Of a stretch of DNA of 64,000 bases, positions 52,925-62,544 are shown in pieces. The notes below the pieces were generated by a model. It did not search any database. It saw only the letters and a list, made by a program, of their open reading frames with translations, and was not told where the DNA came from. Where the stretch lies: contig NZ_SOAM01000002.1 in NCBI RefSeq assembly GCF_004364555.1, positions 248,001-312,000 on the forward strand, in the 5' to 3' direction. Each line of letters begins with the position of its first letter. Within the stretch, counting starts at the first letter, position 1. Position numbers and translations under genes: made by a program. Source of the DNA: Amnibacterium kyonggiense. GTDB lineage: Bacteria; Actinomycetota; Actinomycetes; Actinomycetales; Microbacteriaceae.

Positions 52925-54439
52925 CTACTGCACGTCCTCGTCGACCCAGTCGAAGGTCTTGGTGACGGCCTTCTTCCAGAGCCGGTACTGGCGCTCGCGC
53001 TCGGCCGCGTCCATCTTCGGCTCCCAGCGCGCGTCCTCCTGCCAGTTCTTCCGCAGGTCGTCGAAGTCCTTCCAGAAGCCGACCGCGAGGCCGGCGGCGT
53101 AGGCGGCGCCGAGCGCCGTCGTCTCCGCGACCACAGGCCGGACCACCGGGACGCCGAGGATGTCGGCCTGGAACTGCATGAGCAGGTCGTTCGCGACCAT
53201 GCCGCCGTCGACCTTGAGCTCCTTCAGCTCGTCGCCGGTGTCGGCGTTCACCGCGTCGAGGACCTCCCGCGACTGGAACGCGGTCGCCTCGAGCGCGGCG
53301 CGGGCGATGTGGCCCTTGTTCACGAACCGGGTCAGGCCGACGAGGGCGCCGCGCGCCTCCGACCGCCAGTACGGCGCGAACAGGCCCGAGAACGCGGGCA
53401 CGAAGTACGCGCCGCCGTTGTCGTCGACCGTCTTCGCGAGCGCCTCGACCTCGGGCGCCGAACCGATGAGCCCCAGGTTGTCGCGCAGCCACTGGATCAG
53501 CGACCCGGTCACGGCGACCGAGCCCTCCAGCGCGTAGTGCGGCTCCCCGTCGCCGAGCCGGTACGCCATCGTCGTGAGCAGGCCGTTCGTGCTGTGCACG
53601 ATCTCGGTCCCGGTCGGGAAGATGAGGAAGTTGCCGGTGCCGTAGGTGTTCTTCGCCTCGCCGACCTCGAACGCGACCTGCCCGAACGTCGCCGCCTGCT
53701 GGTCGCCGAGGATGCCGGCGATCGGCACCTCGCGGAGCAGGCTCGACGACTCGACGGCGCCGTAGACCTCGGAGGAGCTCCGGATCTCGGGGAGCATCGA
53801 CTTCGGCACCCCGAACACGTCGAGGATCGACTCGTCCCACGCCAGGGTCCTCAGGTCCATGAAGAGGGTGCGGGAGGCGTTCGTGACGTCGGTCGCGTGG
53901 ACGCCGCCGTCGGTGCCGCCGGTGAGGTTCCAGAGCACCCACGTGTCGGTCGTGCCGAACAGCAGCTCGCCGTTCTCGGCCTTCTCCCGCGCCCCGTCGA
54001 CGTTCTCGAGGATCCAGACGATCTTCGTGCCGGCGAAGTACGTCGACAGGGGGAGGCCGACCGTGTCCTTGAACCGCTCGACGCCGCCGTCGGCCGCGAA
54101 CCGGTCGACGATCGACTGCGTGCGGGTGTCCTGCCAGACGATCGCGTTGTAGACCGGCTTGCCGGTGGCCTTCTCCCACACGACCGTCGTCTCGCGCTGG
54201 TTCGTGATGCCGACCGCGGCGATGTCGTGCCGCGTGATGTCGGCGCGGGACAGGGCCTGGCCGATGACCTCGCGGGTGTTGTTCCAGATCTCGACCGGGT
54301 CGTGCTCGACCCAGCCCGCCCGGGGGAAGATCTGCTGGTGCTCGAGCTGACCGGTCGAGACGACCTTGCCCTCGTGATCGAAGATCATCGCGCGGGTCGA
54401 GGTCGTGCCCTGGTCGATGGCGAGGACGTAGTCCGCCAT
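52925..54439 (-). CDS. glpK: Glycerol kinase
   Basis: Predicted 504-residue FGGY-family kinase that makes glycerol 3-phosphate from glycerol and ATP. N-terminal ATP-binding [13 protein letters not shown], the glycerol-site region [17 protein letters not shown] and WQDTRT, and the FGGY signature region near [20 protein letters not shown] ([12 protein letters not shown]) fit glycerol kinase. The length is typical. ATG 54439 has GAAGGAG upstream. It is second in a glpF-glpK unit (42 bases between). Confidence 0.96.
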   Translation of the reverse strand: MADYVLAIDQGTTSTRAMIFDHEGKVVSTGQLEHQQIFPRAGWVEHDPVEIWNNTREVIGQALSRADITRHDIAAVGITNQRETTVVWEKATGKPVYNAIVWQDTRTQSIVDRFAADGGVERFKDTVGLPLSTYFAGTKIVWILENVDGAREKAENGELLFGTTDTWVLWNLTGGTDGGVHATDVTNASRTLFMDLRTLAWDESILDVFGVPKSMLPEIRSSSEVYGAVESSSLLREVPIAGILGDQQAATFGQVAFEVGEAKNTYGTGNFLIFPTGTEIVHSTNGLLTTMAYRLGDGEPHYALEGSVAVTGSLIQWLRDNLGLIGSAPEVEALAKTVDDNGGAYFVPAFSGLFAPYWRSEARGALVGLTRFVNKGHIARAALEATAFQSREVLDAVNADTGDELKELKVDGGMVANDLLMQFQADILGVPVVRPVVAETTALGAAYAAGLAVGFWKDFDDLRKNWQEDARWEPKMDAAERERQYRLWKKAVTKTFDWVDEDVQ

Positions 54440-54481
54440 GGAGACTCCTTCGTTTCCTGATTCGGTGGGTGGTGGGTCGGG

Positions 54482-55231
54482 TTACGGCAGCAGGACGCGC
54501 GACAGCAGACCGGCGATGAGGCCGCCGAGCAGCGGTCCGATGACCGGCACCCAGGCGTAGCCCCAGTCGCTGGAGCCCTTGTGCCGGATCGGGAGGATCG
54601 CGTGCATGATGCGCGGGCCGAGGTCGCGGGCCGGGTTGATCGCGTACCCGGTCGGCCCGCCGAGGGAGGCGCCGATGCCGACGACGAGCAGGGCGACCGG
54701 CAGCGCGCCGAGCGCGGCGAGCCCGGCCGGCGACTTGGTCGCGGCGTCGCCCGCGTGCCCGAACGCGATGACCACGAACACGAGGACGAACGTGCCGATG
54801 ATCTCGGTGATGAGGTTCCAGGCGTAGGAGCGGATCTCCGGGCCGGTCGAGAAGACGCCGAGGATCGTGCCCGCGTTCTCCTCCTCGTCGAAGTGCTTCT
54901 TGAACGCGAGCCACACGAGCAGGGCGCCGATCATCGCGCCGAGCAGCTGCGCGACGATGTAGAGGAGCGCGACGCCGATGCCCTGCGTGAACCCGCCCGA
55001 GGCGAGCAGGCCGACGGTGACCGCCGGGTTCAGGTGCGCGCCCGACGCGTACGAGACGGAGACGCCCGCGAAGACCGCGAGGCCCCAGCCGAAGTTGATG
55101 AGCAGCCATCCGCCGCCGAGACCCTTGCTCTTGGTCAGGATGGCCGTCGCGACGACGCCACCACCGAGCAGAAGGAGCATCGCGGTGCCGACGAGTTCCG
55201 AGAGGAACTCCTGGCCCACTGAGTACGTCAT
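54482..55231 (-). CDS. glpF: Glycerol uptake facilitator (aquaglyceroporin)
   Basis: Predicted 249-residue MIP-family channel with six membrane segments and two NPA boxes: GAHLNPAVT near residue 70 and GYAINPARD near 197, the latter with the NPARD form usual in glycerol facilitators. It lets glycerol enter for GlpK. ATG 55231 is chosen because AGGCAGGTGG lies just upstream; ATG 55249 six codons earlier is possible. It is divergent from the SorC regulator gene, whose operator candidate lies ~105 bases upstream of glpF. Confidence 0.93.
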   Translation of the reverse strand: MTYSVGQEFLSELVGTAMLLLLGGGVVATAILTKSKGLGGGWLLINFGWGLAVFAGVSVSYASGAHLNPAVTVGLLASGGFTQGIGVALLYIVAQLLGAMIGALLVWLAFKKHFDEEENAGTILGVFSTGPEIRSYAWNLITEIIGTFVLVFVVIAFGHAGDAATKSPAGLAALGALPVALLVVGIGASLGGPTGYAINPARDLGPRIMHAILPIRHKGSSDWGYAWVPVIGPLLGGLIAGLLSRVLLP

Positions 55232-55336
55232 TGCCACCTGCCTCTTCATCGAGTCCAGCCGGCGACACGAGTCGGGCGCCGGGCACGCAGACCGTACTCC
55301 CAGGTTCGCGCCGGCGGGCAGGACCTTCGACCGACC

Positions 55337-55350
55337 TGCACAACCGTGCA
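55337..55350. promoter_or_regulatory. SorC operator candidate 1 (TGCAC-N4-GTGCA)
   Basis: Perfect palindrome TGCAC-AACC-GTGCA in the glpF-regulator gap, six bases before a TATATT -10 box (55356-55361). The same 5-4-5 pattern recurs before dhaK. Confidence 0.6.
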
Positions 55351-55392
55351 CCCGCTATATTGCGGCTGCCGAGCACATCCGCGCAGCGGCTC

Positions 55393-55406
55393 GGCACCGA
55401 TGTGCA
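55393..55406. promoter_or_regulatory. SorC operator candidate 2 (one mismatch)
   Basis: GGCAC-CGAT-GTGCA differs from the palindrome of candidate 1 by one base and lies 24 bases before the regulator start, where binding would block its transcription. Confidence 0.45.
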
Positions 55407-55430
55407 GACCGTTTCGGGAGGCGAGGACCG

Positions 55431-56420
55431 ATGAGCATCGACACCGCGGGATCGACGCTCGCGCTCGGCGGTCGCAGCGCGAGTCGCACGCAGCAGGCCC
55501 TCACCGCGGCCCACCTCTACTACATGCAGGACCTGACGATGGAGGCGATCGCCCGCGAGCTGCACACCTCGCGCTCGTCGGTCTCCCGATTGCTCAGCCA
55601 CGCGCGCGAGACCGGGCTGGTCGACATCCAGATCCATTCGCCGGTCGAGTCCGCCGCGGAGCTCGCCGCGGTCGTGCGCGAGCGGCACGGCGTCACGGCC
55701 CACCTCGTGCCGATGCCGGACCACACGAGCGACGTCGACCGCCTCGAACGCGTCGCGATGTCGGCCGCCCGGCTGCTCGGCCGCTTCTTCGACTCCAACA
55801 TGACCCTCGGCATCGCCTGGGGCTCGACCGTCAGCGCGGTGAGCCGGCACCTCGTGCCGAAGGCGCTGAGCGGGGCGGAGGTCGTCCAGCTCAACGGCGC
55901 GGGGAACACGCGGACGACCGGGATCATCTACGCCAGCGAGATCCTGCGCCGGTTCGGCCGTGCCTATGGCGCCCACGTGCAGCAGTTCCCCGTCCCGGCC
56001 TTCTTCGACGATCCCGAGACGAAGCGCGCGCTCTGGCGCGAGCGGAGCATGAAGCGGGTGCTCGACGTGCAGGAGCACATGCAGGTCGCGCTCTTCGGCG
56101 TGGGGTCGCCGTTCGCGGAGGTGCCGAGCCACGTCTACATCGGCGGCTACCTCGAGCCGGAGGACTACCGCTCGCTGTCCGCCGACGCCGTGGTCGGTGA
56201 CGTCGCGACCGTCTTCTACCGCGGCGACGGCAGCTGGCGGGACGTCGCGCTGAACGCGCGGGCGTCGGGCCCCGGACTGGACGTGCTCCGGCGCACGGCC
56301 CGCCGCGTCTGCGTCGTGGCCGGCATGTCGAAGCTGCCGAGTCTGCGGGGCGCGCTCGCGGCGGGCCTCGTCACCGACCTCGTCATCGACGAGCCGCTCG
56401 CGCGGGCACTGGTGGCCTGA
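55431..56420 (+). CDS. SorC/DeoR-family sugar-binding transcriptional regulator
   Basis: Predicted 329-residue SorC-family regulator. N-terminal helix-turn-helix: QDLTMEAIARELHTSRSSV then SRLLSHARETG. The C-terminal domain is a DeoR-type sugar-phosphate-sensing fold (LGIAWGSTVSAV; VVQLNGAGNTRT; FGVGSPFAEVPSHVYIGGYL; VAGMSKLPSLRGALAAG). It sits between glpF-glpK and dhaK-dhaL-dhaM and is preceded by palindromes shared with dhaK, so it most likely controls glycerol/dihydroxyacetone use, with a phosphorylated C3 compound as effector (inferred). ATG 55431 has GCGAGG about 7 bases upstream. Confidence 0.88.
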   Translation: MSIDTAGSTLALGGRSASRTQQALTAAHLYYMQDLTMEAIARELHTSRSSVSRLLSHARETGLVDIQIHSPVESAAELAAVVRERHGVTAHLVPMPDHTSDVDRLERVAMSAARLLGRFFDSNMTLGIAWGSTVSAVSRHLVPKALSGAEVVQLNGAGNTRTTGIIYASEILRRFGRAYGAHVQQFPVPAFFDDPETKRALWRERSMKRVLDVQEHMQVALFGVGSPFAEVPSHVYIGGYLEPEDYRSLSADAVVGDVATVFYRGDGSWRDVALNARASGPGLDVLRRTARRVCVVAGMSKLPSLRGALAAGLVTDLVIDEPLARALVA

Positions 56421-56450
56421 GCCCTTCGCCTCCTGCGTCCGGATGGGCGG

Positions 56451-56464
56451 TGCACGATTGTGCA
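56451..56464. promoter_or_regulatory. SorC operator candidate 3 upstream of dhaK
   Basis: Perfect palindrome TGCAC-GATT-GTGCA, 30 bases before a TATATT -10 box (56494-56499). It matches candidate 1 in every arm base. Confidence 0.6.
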
Positions 56465-56542
56465 GGGTCGGGACGGCGACCGCCGCCCGCTCGTATATTC
56501 GCCCCGCCGGCGATCGCCGGAGGGCCCCTGGTGGAGGTTTCG

Positions 56543-57544
<1,002 letters not shown>

Positions 57545-57586
57545 GGACCGGGACCGGCAGGTCGGGCCGGCGGGAAGAGGAGCAGG

Positions 57587-58225
57587 GTGGACGGACTGGG
57601 CACGGACTGGGCGATCGACTGGGTGCGGCGGTCCGCCGCCGTCGTCGGGGAGCACCGGGCGGAGCTGTCGGAGCTCGACCGCGCGATCGGTGACGGCGAC
57701 CACGGCGAGAACCTCGACCGCGGGTTCCGCGCGGTGCTCGCGAAGCTCGACGGCGCGTCGCCGGAGACGCCGGGAGCGGCGCTGCGCCTGGTGGCGACGA
57801 CGCTGATCTCGACCGTCGGCGGAGCGTCCGGCCCGCTGCTCGGTACGGCGTACCTCCGGGGCGCGCAGGCCGCGGGCGACGCGGAGCGACTCGACGGGAC
57901 GGCGGTCGTCGCCCTGCTCGCCGCGGCGCGCGACGGGATCGTCGCGCGGGGCAAGGCGGAGTCGGGCGACAAGACGATGGTCGACGCATGGACGCCGGCG
58001 GTCGACGCCGCCCAGCAGGCCCTCGCCGCGGGCGGCGACGCGTCCGCCGTGCTCTCGGCCGCTGCGGACGCCGCCGAGTCGGGCGCGGAGGCCACCGTGC
58101 CGATGGTCGCCCGGAAGGGCCGCGCAAGCTATCTGGGGGAGCGGTCGGCCGGTCACCTCGACCCGGGTGCCCGATCCAGCGCCTACCAGCTCCGCGCTGC
58201 CTCCGACGCCGTGGCCGAGGGCTGA
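57587..58225 (+). CDS. dhaL: Dihydroxyacetone kinase subunit DhaL
   Basis: Predicted 212-residue ADP-binding subunit. The Mg-ADP site is RAIGDGDHGENLDRG near residue 30, with the paired aspartates that coordinate magnesium; GGASGPLLGTAYL and KAESGDKTMVDAW are family motifs. It carries phosphate from DhaM to dihydroxyacetone on DhaK through tightly bound ADP. The GTG start has GAGGAGCAGG upstream. dhaM starts 2 bases after the stop. Confidence 0.95.
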   Translation: MDGLGTDWAIDWVRRSAAVVGEHRAELSELDRAIGDGDHGENLDRGFRAVLAKLDGASPETPGAALRLVATTLISTVGGASGPLLGTAYLRGAQAAGDAERLDGTAVVALLAAARDGIVARGKAESGDKTMVDAWTPAVDAAQQALAAGGDASAVLSAAADAAESGAEATVPMVARKGRASYLGERSAGHLDPGARSSAYQLRAASDAVAEG

Positions 58226-58227
58226 CC

Positions 58228-58896
58228 GTGCCGGTCGGGCTCGTCTTCGTCTCCCACAGCGCGCGCATCGCGGACGGCGTCGTCGAGCTCGCCGAGCAGA
58301 TGGCGTCGTCGGTGCCGCTCGTCGCCGCCGGCGGGACCGACGACGGCGGCATCGGCACCAGCTACGACAAGGTGCTCGCCGCCATCGGCGCTGCCTCCCG
58401 CGGACAGGGCGTGCTGATCATCGGCGACCTCGGCTCCGCACTGATGACGGCCGAGACCGCGGTCGACCTGCTCGAGGCACCGCCCGACGGCGGCGTCCGC
58501 GTGCTCGACGTGCCCATCGTCGAGGGCGGCGTCGCCGCGGCCGTCGCCGCCGAGGCCGGCGAGGACCTGGACGCGGTCGCCCGGGCCGCGACGGGGGAGC
58601 CGGCACCGGACCAGCCGGCCGCACCGGGACCGGCGGCGCCGCCCGCCGCCGCCGAGGCCGACGTCGAGTTGATGGATCCCGAAGGCCTCCACGCCCGCCC
58701 CGCTGCGGCCCTCGTGAAGACCGTCACGGGCTTCGACGCGCGGGTCACCGTGAACGGCGCCGACGCGTCGAGCCTCCTGCGGATCATCGCGCTCGGGCTG
58801 CGGCACGGCGAGCGCGTCCGCGTCCGCGCGGAGGGCGACCAGGCCGCAGCCGCGGTCGACGCGGTCGTCGCCCTGCTCGGCGCCCGGCCCTCCTAG
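58228..58896 (+). CDS. dhaM: Dihydroxyacetone kinase phosphotransfer subunit DhaM (EIIA-HPr)
   Basis: Predicted 222-residue phosphotransfer protein. An N-terminal EIIA-mannose-like domain carries the phospho-histidine at residue 10 (VSHSARIA), and after a Pro/Ala linker a HPr domain has EGLHARPAA with His155 and ASSLLRIIALGL. There is no enzyme I domain, unlike the three-domain E. coli DhaM, so it needs a separate enzyme I, which is not in this window. The GTG start follows dhaL closely. Confidence 0.93.
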   Translation: MPVGLVFVSHSARIADGVVELAEQMASSVPLVAAGGTDDGGIGTSYDKVLAAIGAASRGQGVLIIGDLGSALMTAETAVDLLEAPPDGGVRVLDVPIVEGGVAAAVAAEAGEDLDAVARAATGEPAPDQPAAPGPAAPPAAAEADVELMDPEGLHARPAAALVKTVTGFDARVTVNGADASSLLRIIALGLRHGERVRVRAEGDQAAAAVDAVVALLGARPS

Positions 58897-59047
58897 CGGG
58901 TCCGGGGCTCCGGCAGTGCCCGCCACGCCGCGTCCGAGCACTCGGGAGAACGCCAGGTCGTGGCCCCCTTTCGGGGGGTGCGGAGATCGCACGCGACGCG
59001 CCGGGAACCTCCCGATCTGGGGGAGTGCCGGCTGTCACGCTCTCCCC

Positions 59048-59233
59048 GTGCTCACCACCCTGGTCCTGGTCCTCGCCGGCATCACCGCCTGGTGCGTCGC
59101 GTCGCTCGCGCTCGCGCTCGTCGTCGGGCCGATGGTCCGCAAGGCGGATCGCACACGAGTCGCGGACCGCACGGCGCTCGTCGCGGAGCGCCGTCCGCTC
59201 ACGGGAGCGATCCCGCTGCCCGTCGTCCACTAG
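59048..59233 (+). CDS. Small single-span membrane protein, unknown
   Basis: Possible 61-residue protein starting LTTLVLVLAGITAWCVAS after the GTG. One membrane segment (residues ~3-27) is followed by a basic tail (VRKADRTRVADR, VAERRPLTGAIPLPVVH). No ribosome site precedes the GTG. Two very stable hairpins directly follow the stop, which supports a transcribed gene ending here. I recognise no family. Confidence 0.45.
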   Translation: MLTTLVLVLAGITAWCVASLALALVVGPMVRKADRTRVADRTALVAERRPLTGAIPLPVVH

Positions 59234-59247
59234 GACGTCCGAGACCC

Positions 59248-59278
59248 GGGTGGAGGCGCGTCCCGTGCGCCTCCACCC
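59248..59278 (+). terminator. Hairpin after the small membrane-protein gene
   Basis: Perfect 12-bp stem GGGTGGAGGCGC / GCGCCTCCACCC (arms 59248-59259 and 59267-59278), loop 7 bases, 14 bases after the stop. Confidence 0.7.
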
Positions 59279-59281
59279 GAT

Positions 59282-59323
59282 GACGCGGGGCCCGCGCACG
59301 ATGTCGTGCGCGGGCCCCGCGTC
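59282..59323. terminator. 20-bp-stem bidirectional hairpin before the YihY gene end
   Basis: Perfect 20-bp inverted repeat, arms 59282-59301 and 59304-59323, two central bases, 17 bases beyond the stop of the minus-strand YihY gene. The most stable hairpin in the window. Confidence 0.85.
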
Positions 59324-59340
59324 GTTCGCCGGGGGAGCGG

Positions 59341-60588
59341 TCAGTCGGAGCGGCCCCGCGACTGCCGGAGGGCGCGGGCCTGGTCCACGTCCTGCTCGTG
59401 CTGCTTGGCCTTCTTGTCGGACTGCCGCGTGTCCCGCATCGGCAGCTGGATCTGCTCCTCGGCGGCGATGCCGGCCTGGAGCTCGCGGCTCCGCTCCAGC
59501 TCCGCGTCGAACTCCGCGCCGAACAGCAGCACGAGGTTCGTGATCCAGAGCCAGAGCAGGAACACGATGACGCCGGCGACCGCGCCGTACGTCTTCGCGT
59601 AGCTGCCGCCGCCGGTCACGCTCAGGTAGATGCCGAGCGCGGCCGTCGCAAGGCCCCACACGACGAGCGCGAGCAGCGACCCCGTGCTGATCCACTTGAA
59701 CTTCGGCTGCCGCACGTTGGGCGAGAAGTAGTAGAGGATCGCGATCGCGGCGATGGCGATCACGACGAGGATCGGCCACTTCACGATCTGGAAGACCGTG
59801 AGCGCGACCTGGCCGATGCCGATCACGTTCGCGACCTGCTCGACGATCGGCCCGGTCGAGACCAGGATCAACGCGCCGAGCACGACGAGGACGACGACGG
59901 CGACGGTCACCAGCAGCTGCGTCGGGCGGAGCTTCCACACCGGCCGCCCCTCCGGGATGCTGTAGATCCGGTTCATCGCGCGGCCGAACGCGCCGACGTA
60001 GCCGGACGCGGACCACAGCGCCCCGAGGATGCCGACGACGAGCCCGATGCCCACGCCCTGCGTCTTCGACGCGTTGTCGATCAGCTGCGTCACGATGTCG
60101 TAGACGCCGGGGGAGCTCGTCCGCACCGGCGCCAGGAACTGCGTCGTCAGCTGCGCGATCGCGCCGGGGCTCAGGAGGCCGAGGATCGACACGATCGCGA
60201 TCGCCGCCGGGCCGAGCGCCAGCACGGAGTAGTAGACGAGCGCCGCCGCGAGATCGGTGCACTGGTCGGAGCCGAACTCCTTCGCCGTCTTCTTCAGCGC
60301 GTAGGTCCAGGTCGGCTTGTGGAGATCCTCCGGGCCCTCGGGCTTCGAGGGCGCGTCGGGAGCCGGGGTGCTGCCTGGAGCGACGTCCCGCTCGGAGGTG
60401 GAAGCGCGGCTCCCCGCGCGGTCCGGTCCCGTCCGCCGACGCCACGGCTTGCCGGGATCGCGCCGGATCGCGTGGTCCACCGCAGCCGCCGCGCCGACGA
60501 GGCTGGCCGAGATCACGGAGATCCCGGCGGCGGTGATCAGGTCGCCGGAGCGGCCGCCGCCGCCGCCCTGCGTCCGCGGGGTCGGCAC
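59341..60588 (-). CDS. YihY/BrkB family membrane protein
   Basis: Predicted 415-residue YihY/UPF0761 protein. After a ~110-residue basic, Pro/Ser-rich N-terminus come six membrane segments; family features are DLAAALVYYSVLALGPAAI, GLVVGILGALWSASGYVGA (split: ALWSASGYVGAFGRAMNRIY) and GAVAGVIVFLLWLWITNL. It was long called ribonuclease BN but is now thought a membrane transporter-like protein of unknown role. GTG 60588 starts one base after the upstream gene's stop, so translation is coupled. The longer open frame to 60720 is not used. Confidence 0.85.
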   Translation of the reverse strand: MPTPRTQGGGGGRSGDLITAAGISVISASLVGAAAAVDHAIRRDPGKPWRRRTGPDRAGSRASTSERDVAPGSTPAPDAPSKPEGPEDLHKPTWTYALKKTAKEFGSDQCTDLAAALVYYSVLALGPAAIAIVSILGLLSPGAIAQLTTQFLAPVRTSSPGVYDIVTQLIDNASKTQGVGIGLVVGILGALWSASGYVGAFGRAMNRIYSIPEGRPVWKLRPTQLLVTVAVVVLVVLGALILVSTGPIVEQVANVIGIGQVALTVFQIVKWPILVVIAIAAIAILYYFSPNVRQPKFKWISTGSLLALVVWGLATAALGIYLSVTGGGSYAKTYGAVAGVIVFLLWLWITNLVLLFGAEFDAELERSRELQAGIAAEEQIQLPMRDTRQSDKKAKQHEQDVDQARALRQSRGRSD

Positions 60589-60589
60589 G

Positions 60590-60958
60590 TCAGGCCGCCG
60601 ACGGGGTCGAGCCGGAGGAGGGCTTCTTCGTCCGGCCGGTGGGCGGTGCGGGCGTGGGCGCATCGGTGCCGCCGTCGTCCTCCACTCCGGGGGAGGCGGC
60701 GTCCGCGGGCTTCGCGGCATCGGCCGCGGCTGCCGCAGCGCCCTGCACGGTCGAGGCGGCCTTCTCGGCGACGTCGGCGACCTGCGGCGCCTTCTCCTCG
60801 AGCGTGGCCTTCGCCGTCTCGCCGACGCGCTGCACGGTCGGGTTGTCGCGGGCTGTGCCCAGCCGCTCGGTGAGGGCCTCGTAGGCCGGCCGGCCGGCGC
60901 GCGCCCCGACCACGTAGCCGGCGGCGAGCCCGACGACGAACAGGATCGTCCCTCGCAT
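60590..60958 (-). CDS. Small YtxH-like membrane-anchored protein
   Basis: Predicted 122-residue protein. One N-terminal membrane segment (GTILFVVGLAAGYVVGARAG) with the glycine-zipper-like start common in YtxH-type proteins, then a helical stretch (VGETAKATLEEKAPQVADVAEK) cut here to EKAPQVADVAEKAAS, and an acidic, Pro/Thr-rich, lysine-tipped tail. Function unknown. A similar gene accompanies yihY homologues in relatives. ATG 60958 has GAAGGGGGAA. It is coupled to the YihY gene. Confidence 0.7.
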   Translation of the reverse strand: MRGTILFVVGLAAGYVVGARAGRPAYEALTERLGTARDNPTVQRVGETAKATLEEKAPQVADVAEKAASTVQGAAAAAADAAKPADAASPGVEDDGGTDAPTPAPPTGRTKKPSSGSTPSAA

Positions 60959-61129
60959 GGTTCCCCCTTCAGGTCGAGATCAGGTCGGGGCCATGCTGCT
61001 CGCCGGTCGCTGGCAGTCGGGCGGACGTCCAGCGCACTGCCGGGCTCCTCTCAGATCGTGAGGAGCCCGCGCCGTGCCCGGTGTGCAGTCCGGTTCGCCG
61101 CGGCCGGCCGGTCGTGCGAAGGTCGACCA

Positions 61130-62356
61130 ATGAGCCGGGGGAGCGCATCGGGGCGGGCCGCATCGCTGGACGACGCCGATCCGCTCGGCCGGTTCCGTTC
61201 GCGGTTCGTGACGGTCGACGACGTCGTGGCCTACCTCGACGGCAACTCGCTCGGCCGTCCGCTGGCGGTGACGCCCGCTCGGCTCGCGCGATTCGCCGAG
61301 ACCGCGTGGGGCGGGCGCCTGATCCGTGGCTGGGACGAGGGCTGGATGGAGGAGCCCGAGCGCGTCGGCGACGAGCTCGGGCGCATCGTTCTCGGCGCCG
61401 GTCCCGGGCAGGTCGTGGTGGGGGACTCGACGAGCATCCTGCTCTACAAGGCCGTCCGAGCGGCGGTCGCGCTCGACCCGTCGAGGACGGAGGTCGTGCT
61501 CTCCGCCGGCGACTTCCCGACCGACCGCTTCGTGCTGCAGGGCGTCGCGGCCGAGCTCGGGCTGACCCTGGTCGCGATCGACGCCCCGCCCGACGGCGGG
61601 GTCGACCCCGAGCATGTCGCCGCAGCGGTCGGCCCGCGCACCGCCGCCGTCGTGCTCAGCCATGTCGCCTACCGCTCCGCGTCCATCACCGACGTCGAGG
61701 CCGTGACCGCCGTCGCGCACGCGGCCGGTGCGGCCGTGGTCTGGGACCTCAGCCACTCCGTCGGGGCGCTGCCGATCCGGCTCGACGGCTGGGGCGTCGA
61801 CCTCGCGGTGGGCTGCTCCTACAAGTACCTGAACGGCGGACCGGGCGCACCGGCGTTCCTGTACGCGCGGCGCGACCTGATCCCGCGGCTGCGGCAGCCG
61901 ATCCAGGGGTGGATGGGCGCCGATCAGCCGTTCGCGATGGGGGAGCGCTACGTCCCCGACGCGGGCATCCGGCGGTTCCTGTCGGGCACGCCGTCGATCG
62001 TCGCGATGCAGCCGCTCCGCGACATGCTCGAGGTGATCGACGAGGCCGGCGTCGACGCGATCCGGGCGAAGTCCGAGCGGTTGACGGCTTTCGCCGTCGA
62101 GCTCGTCGACGACCTGCTCGAGCCGTTCGGCGCACGGCTCGCGAGCCCTCGGGACGTGGGCCTGCGCGGCAGCCACGTGACGGTCGACCACCCCGCGTTC
62201 CCGACGATGCTGCCCGCGCTGCACCGGCGCGGGGTGGTCCCCGACTTCCGGCGCCCCGATGGGCTCCGCCTCGGGCTGTCGCCGCTCAGCACGTCGTTCG
62301 CGGAGGTCGAGGCCGGGGTGCTGGCGATCCGGGACGAGCTGCAGGTCGCGCGATGA
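61130..62356 (+). CDS. kynU: Kynureninase
   Basis: Predicted 408-residue PLP enzyme of the kynureninase family, cleaving kynurenine to anthranilate and alanine. Features: YLDGNSLGRP at the N-terminus, VVVGDSTSILLYKAVRAA, WDLSHSVGALPI (PLP aspartate) and the PLP lysine K232 in SYKYLNGGPGAPAF. Other genes of tryptophan degradation are not in the window, although trpD, which uses anthranilate, lies 9 kb away. ATG 61130 has GAAGG upstream. Its stop is followed, in the same frame, by an isomerase fragment. Confidence 0.9.
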   Translation: MSRGSASGRAASLDDADPLGRFRSRFVTVDDVVAYLDGNSLGRPLAVTPARLARFAETAWGGRLIRGWDEGWMEEPERVGDELGRIVLGAGPGQVVVGDSTSILLYKAVRAAVALDPSRTEVVLSAGDFPTDRFVLQGVAAELGLTLVAIDAPPDGGVDPEHVAAAVGPRTAAVVLSHVAYRSASITDVEAVTAVAHAAGAAVVWDLSHSVGALPIRLDGWGVDLAVGCSYKYLNGGPGAPAFLYARRDLIPRLRQPIQGWMGADQPFAMGERYVPDAGIRRFLSGTPSIVAMQPLRDMLEVIDEAGVDAIRAKSERLTAFAVELVDDLLEPFGARLASPRDVGLRGSHVTVDHPAFPTMLPALHRRGVVPDFRRPDGLRLGLSPLSTSFAEVEAGVLAIRDELQVAR

Positions 62357-62368
62357 GCGGACTGGCAG

Positions 62369-62536
62369 GTGACGGACGAGCCCGCTCTCGACGCCGCGGA
62401 GATCCGCGCCCGCACCGGCGACCTGGCGCTGGTGATCTGGCAGCGGGCCGACCCGCTTTGCGACCCGGAGCGCTTCTCGGTCTCCGGACCGGAGAGGACC
62501 GCGGCGGCGTTCATCACGGCCCCGATCCACCCGTGA
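62369..62536 (+). pseudogene. C-terminal fragment of a mycothiol-dependent maleylpyruvate isomerase-like protein
   Basis: A 55-codon frame (GTG 62369) reading TGDLALVIWQRADPL, then ERFSVSGPERTAAAFITAPI. This matches the end of MDMPI/TIGR03083-type proteins, where a G-x-x-x-LALLLW-x-R strand is followed by a small acidic/gly turn and a final helix. The N-terminal ~150 residues of such a protein, including the DinB-like metal site, are missing. The preceding in-frame stop is the kynureninase stop, so a deletion joining two genes is likely. It ends 9 bases before the dif site. Confidence 0.4.
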
Positions 62537-62544
62537 TCCGGTCC

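Noticed and set aside
60588-60720. N-terminal extension of the YihY protein to 60720
   Set aside because: It would overlap the YtxH-like gene over most of its length with Pro/Arg-rich low-complexity sequence; GTG 60588 abuts the upstream stop.
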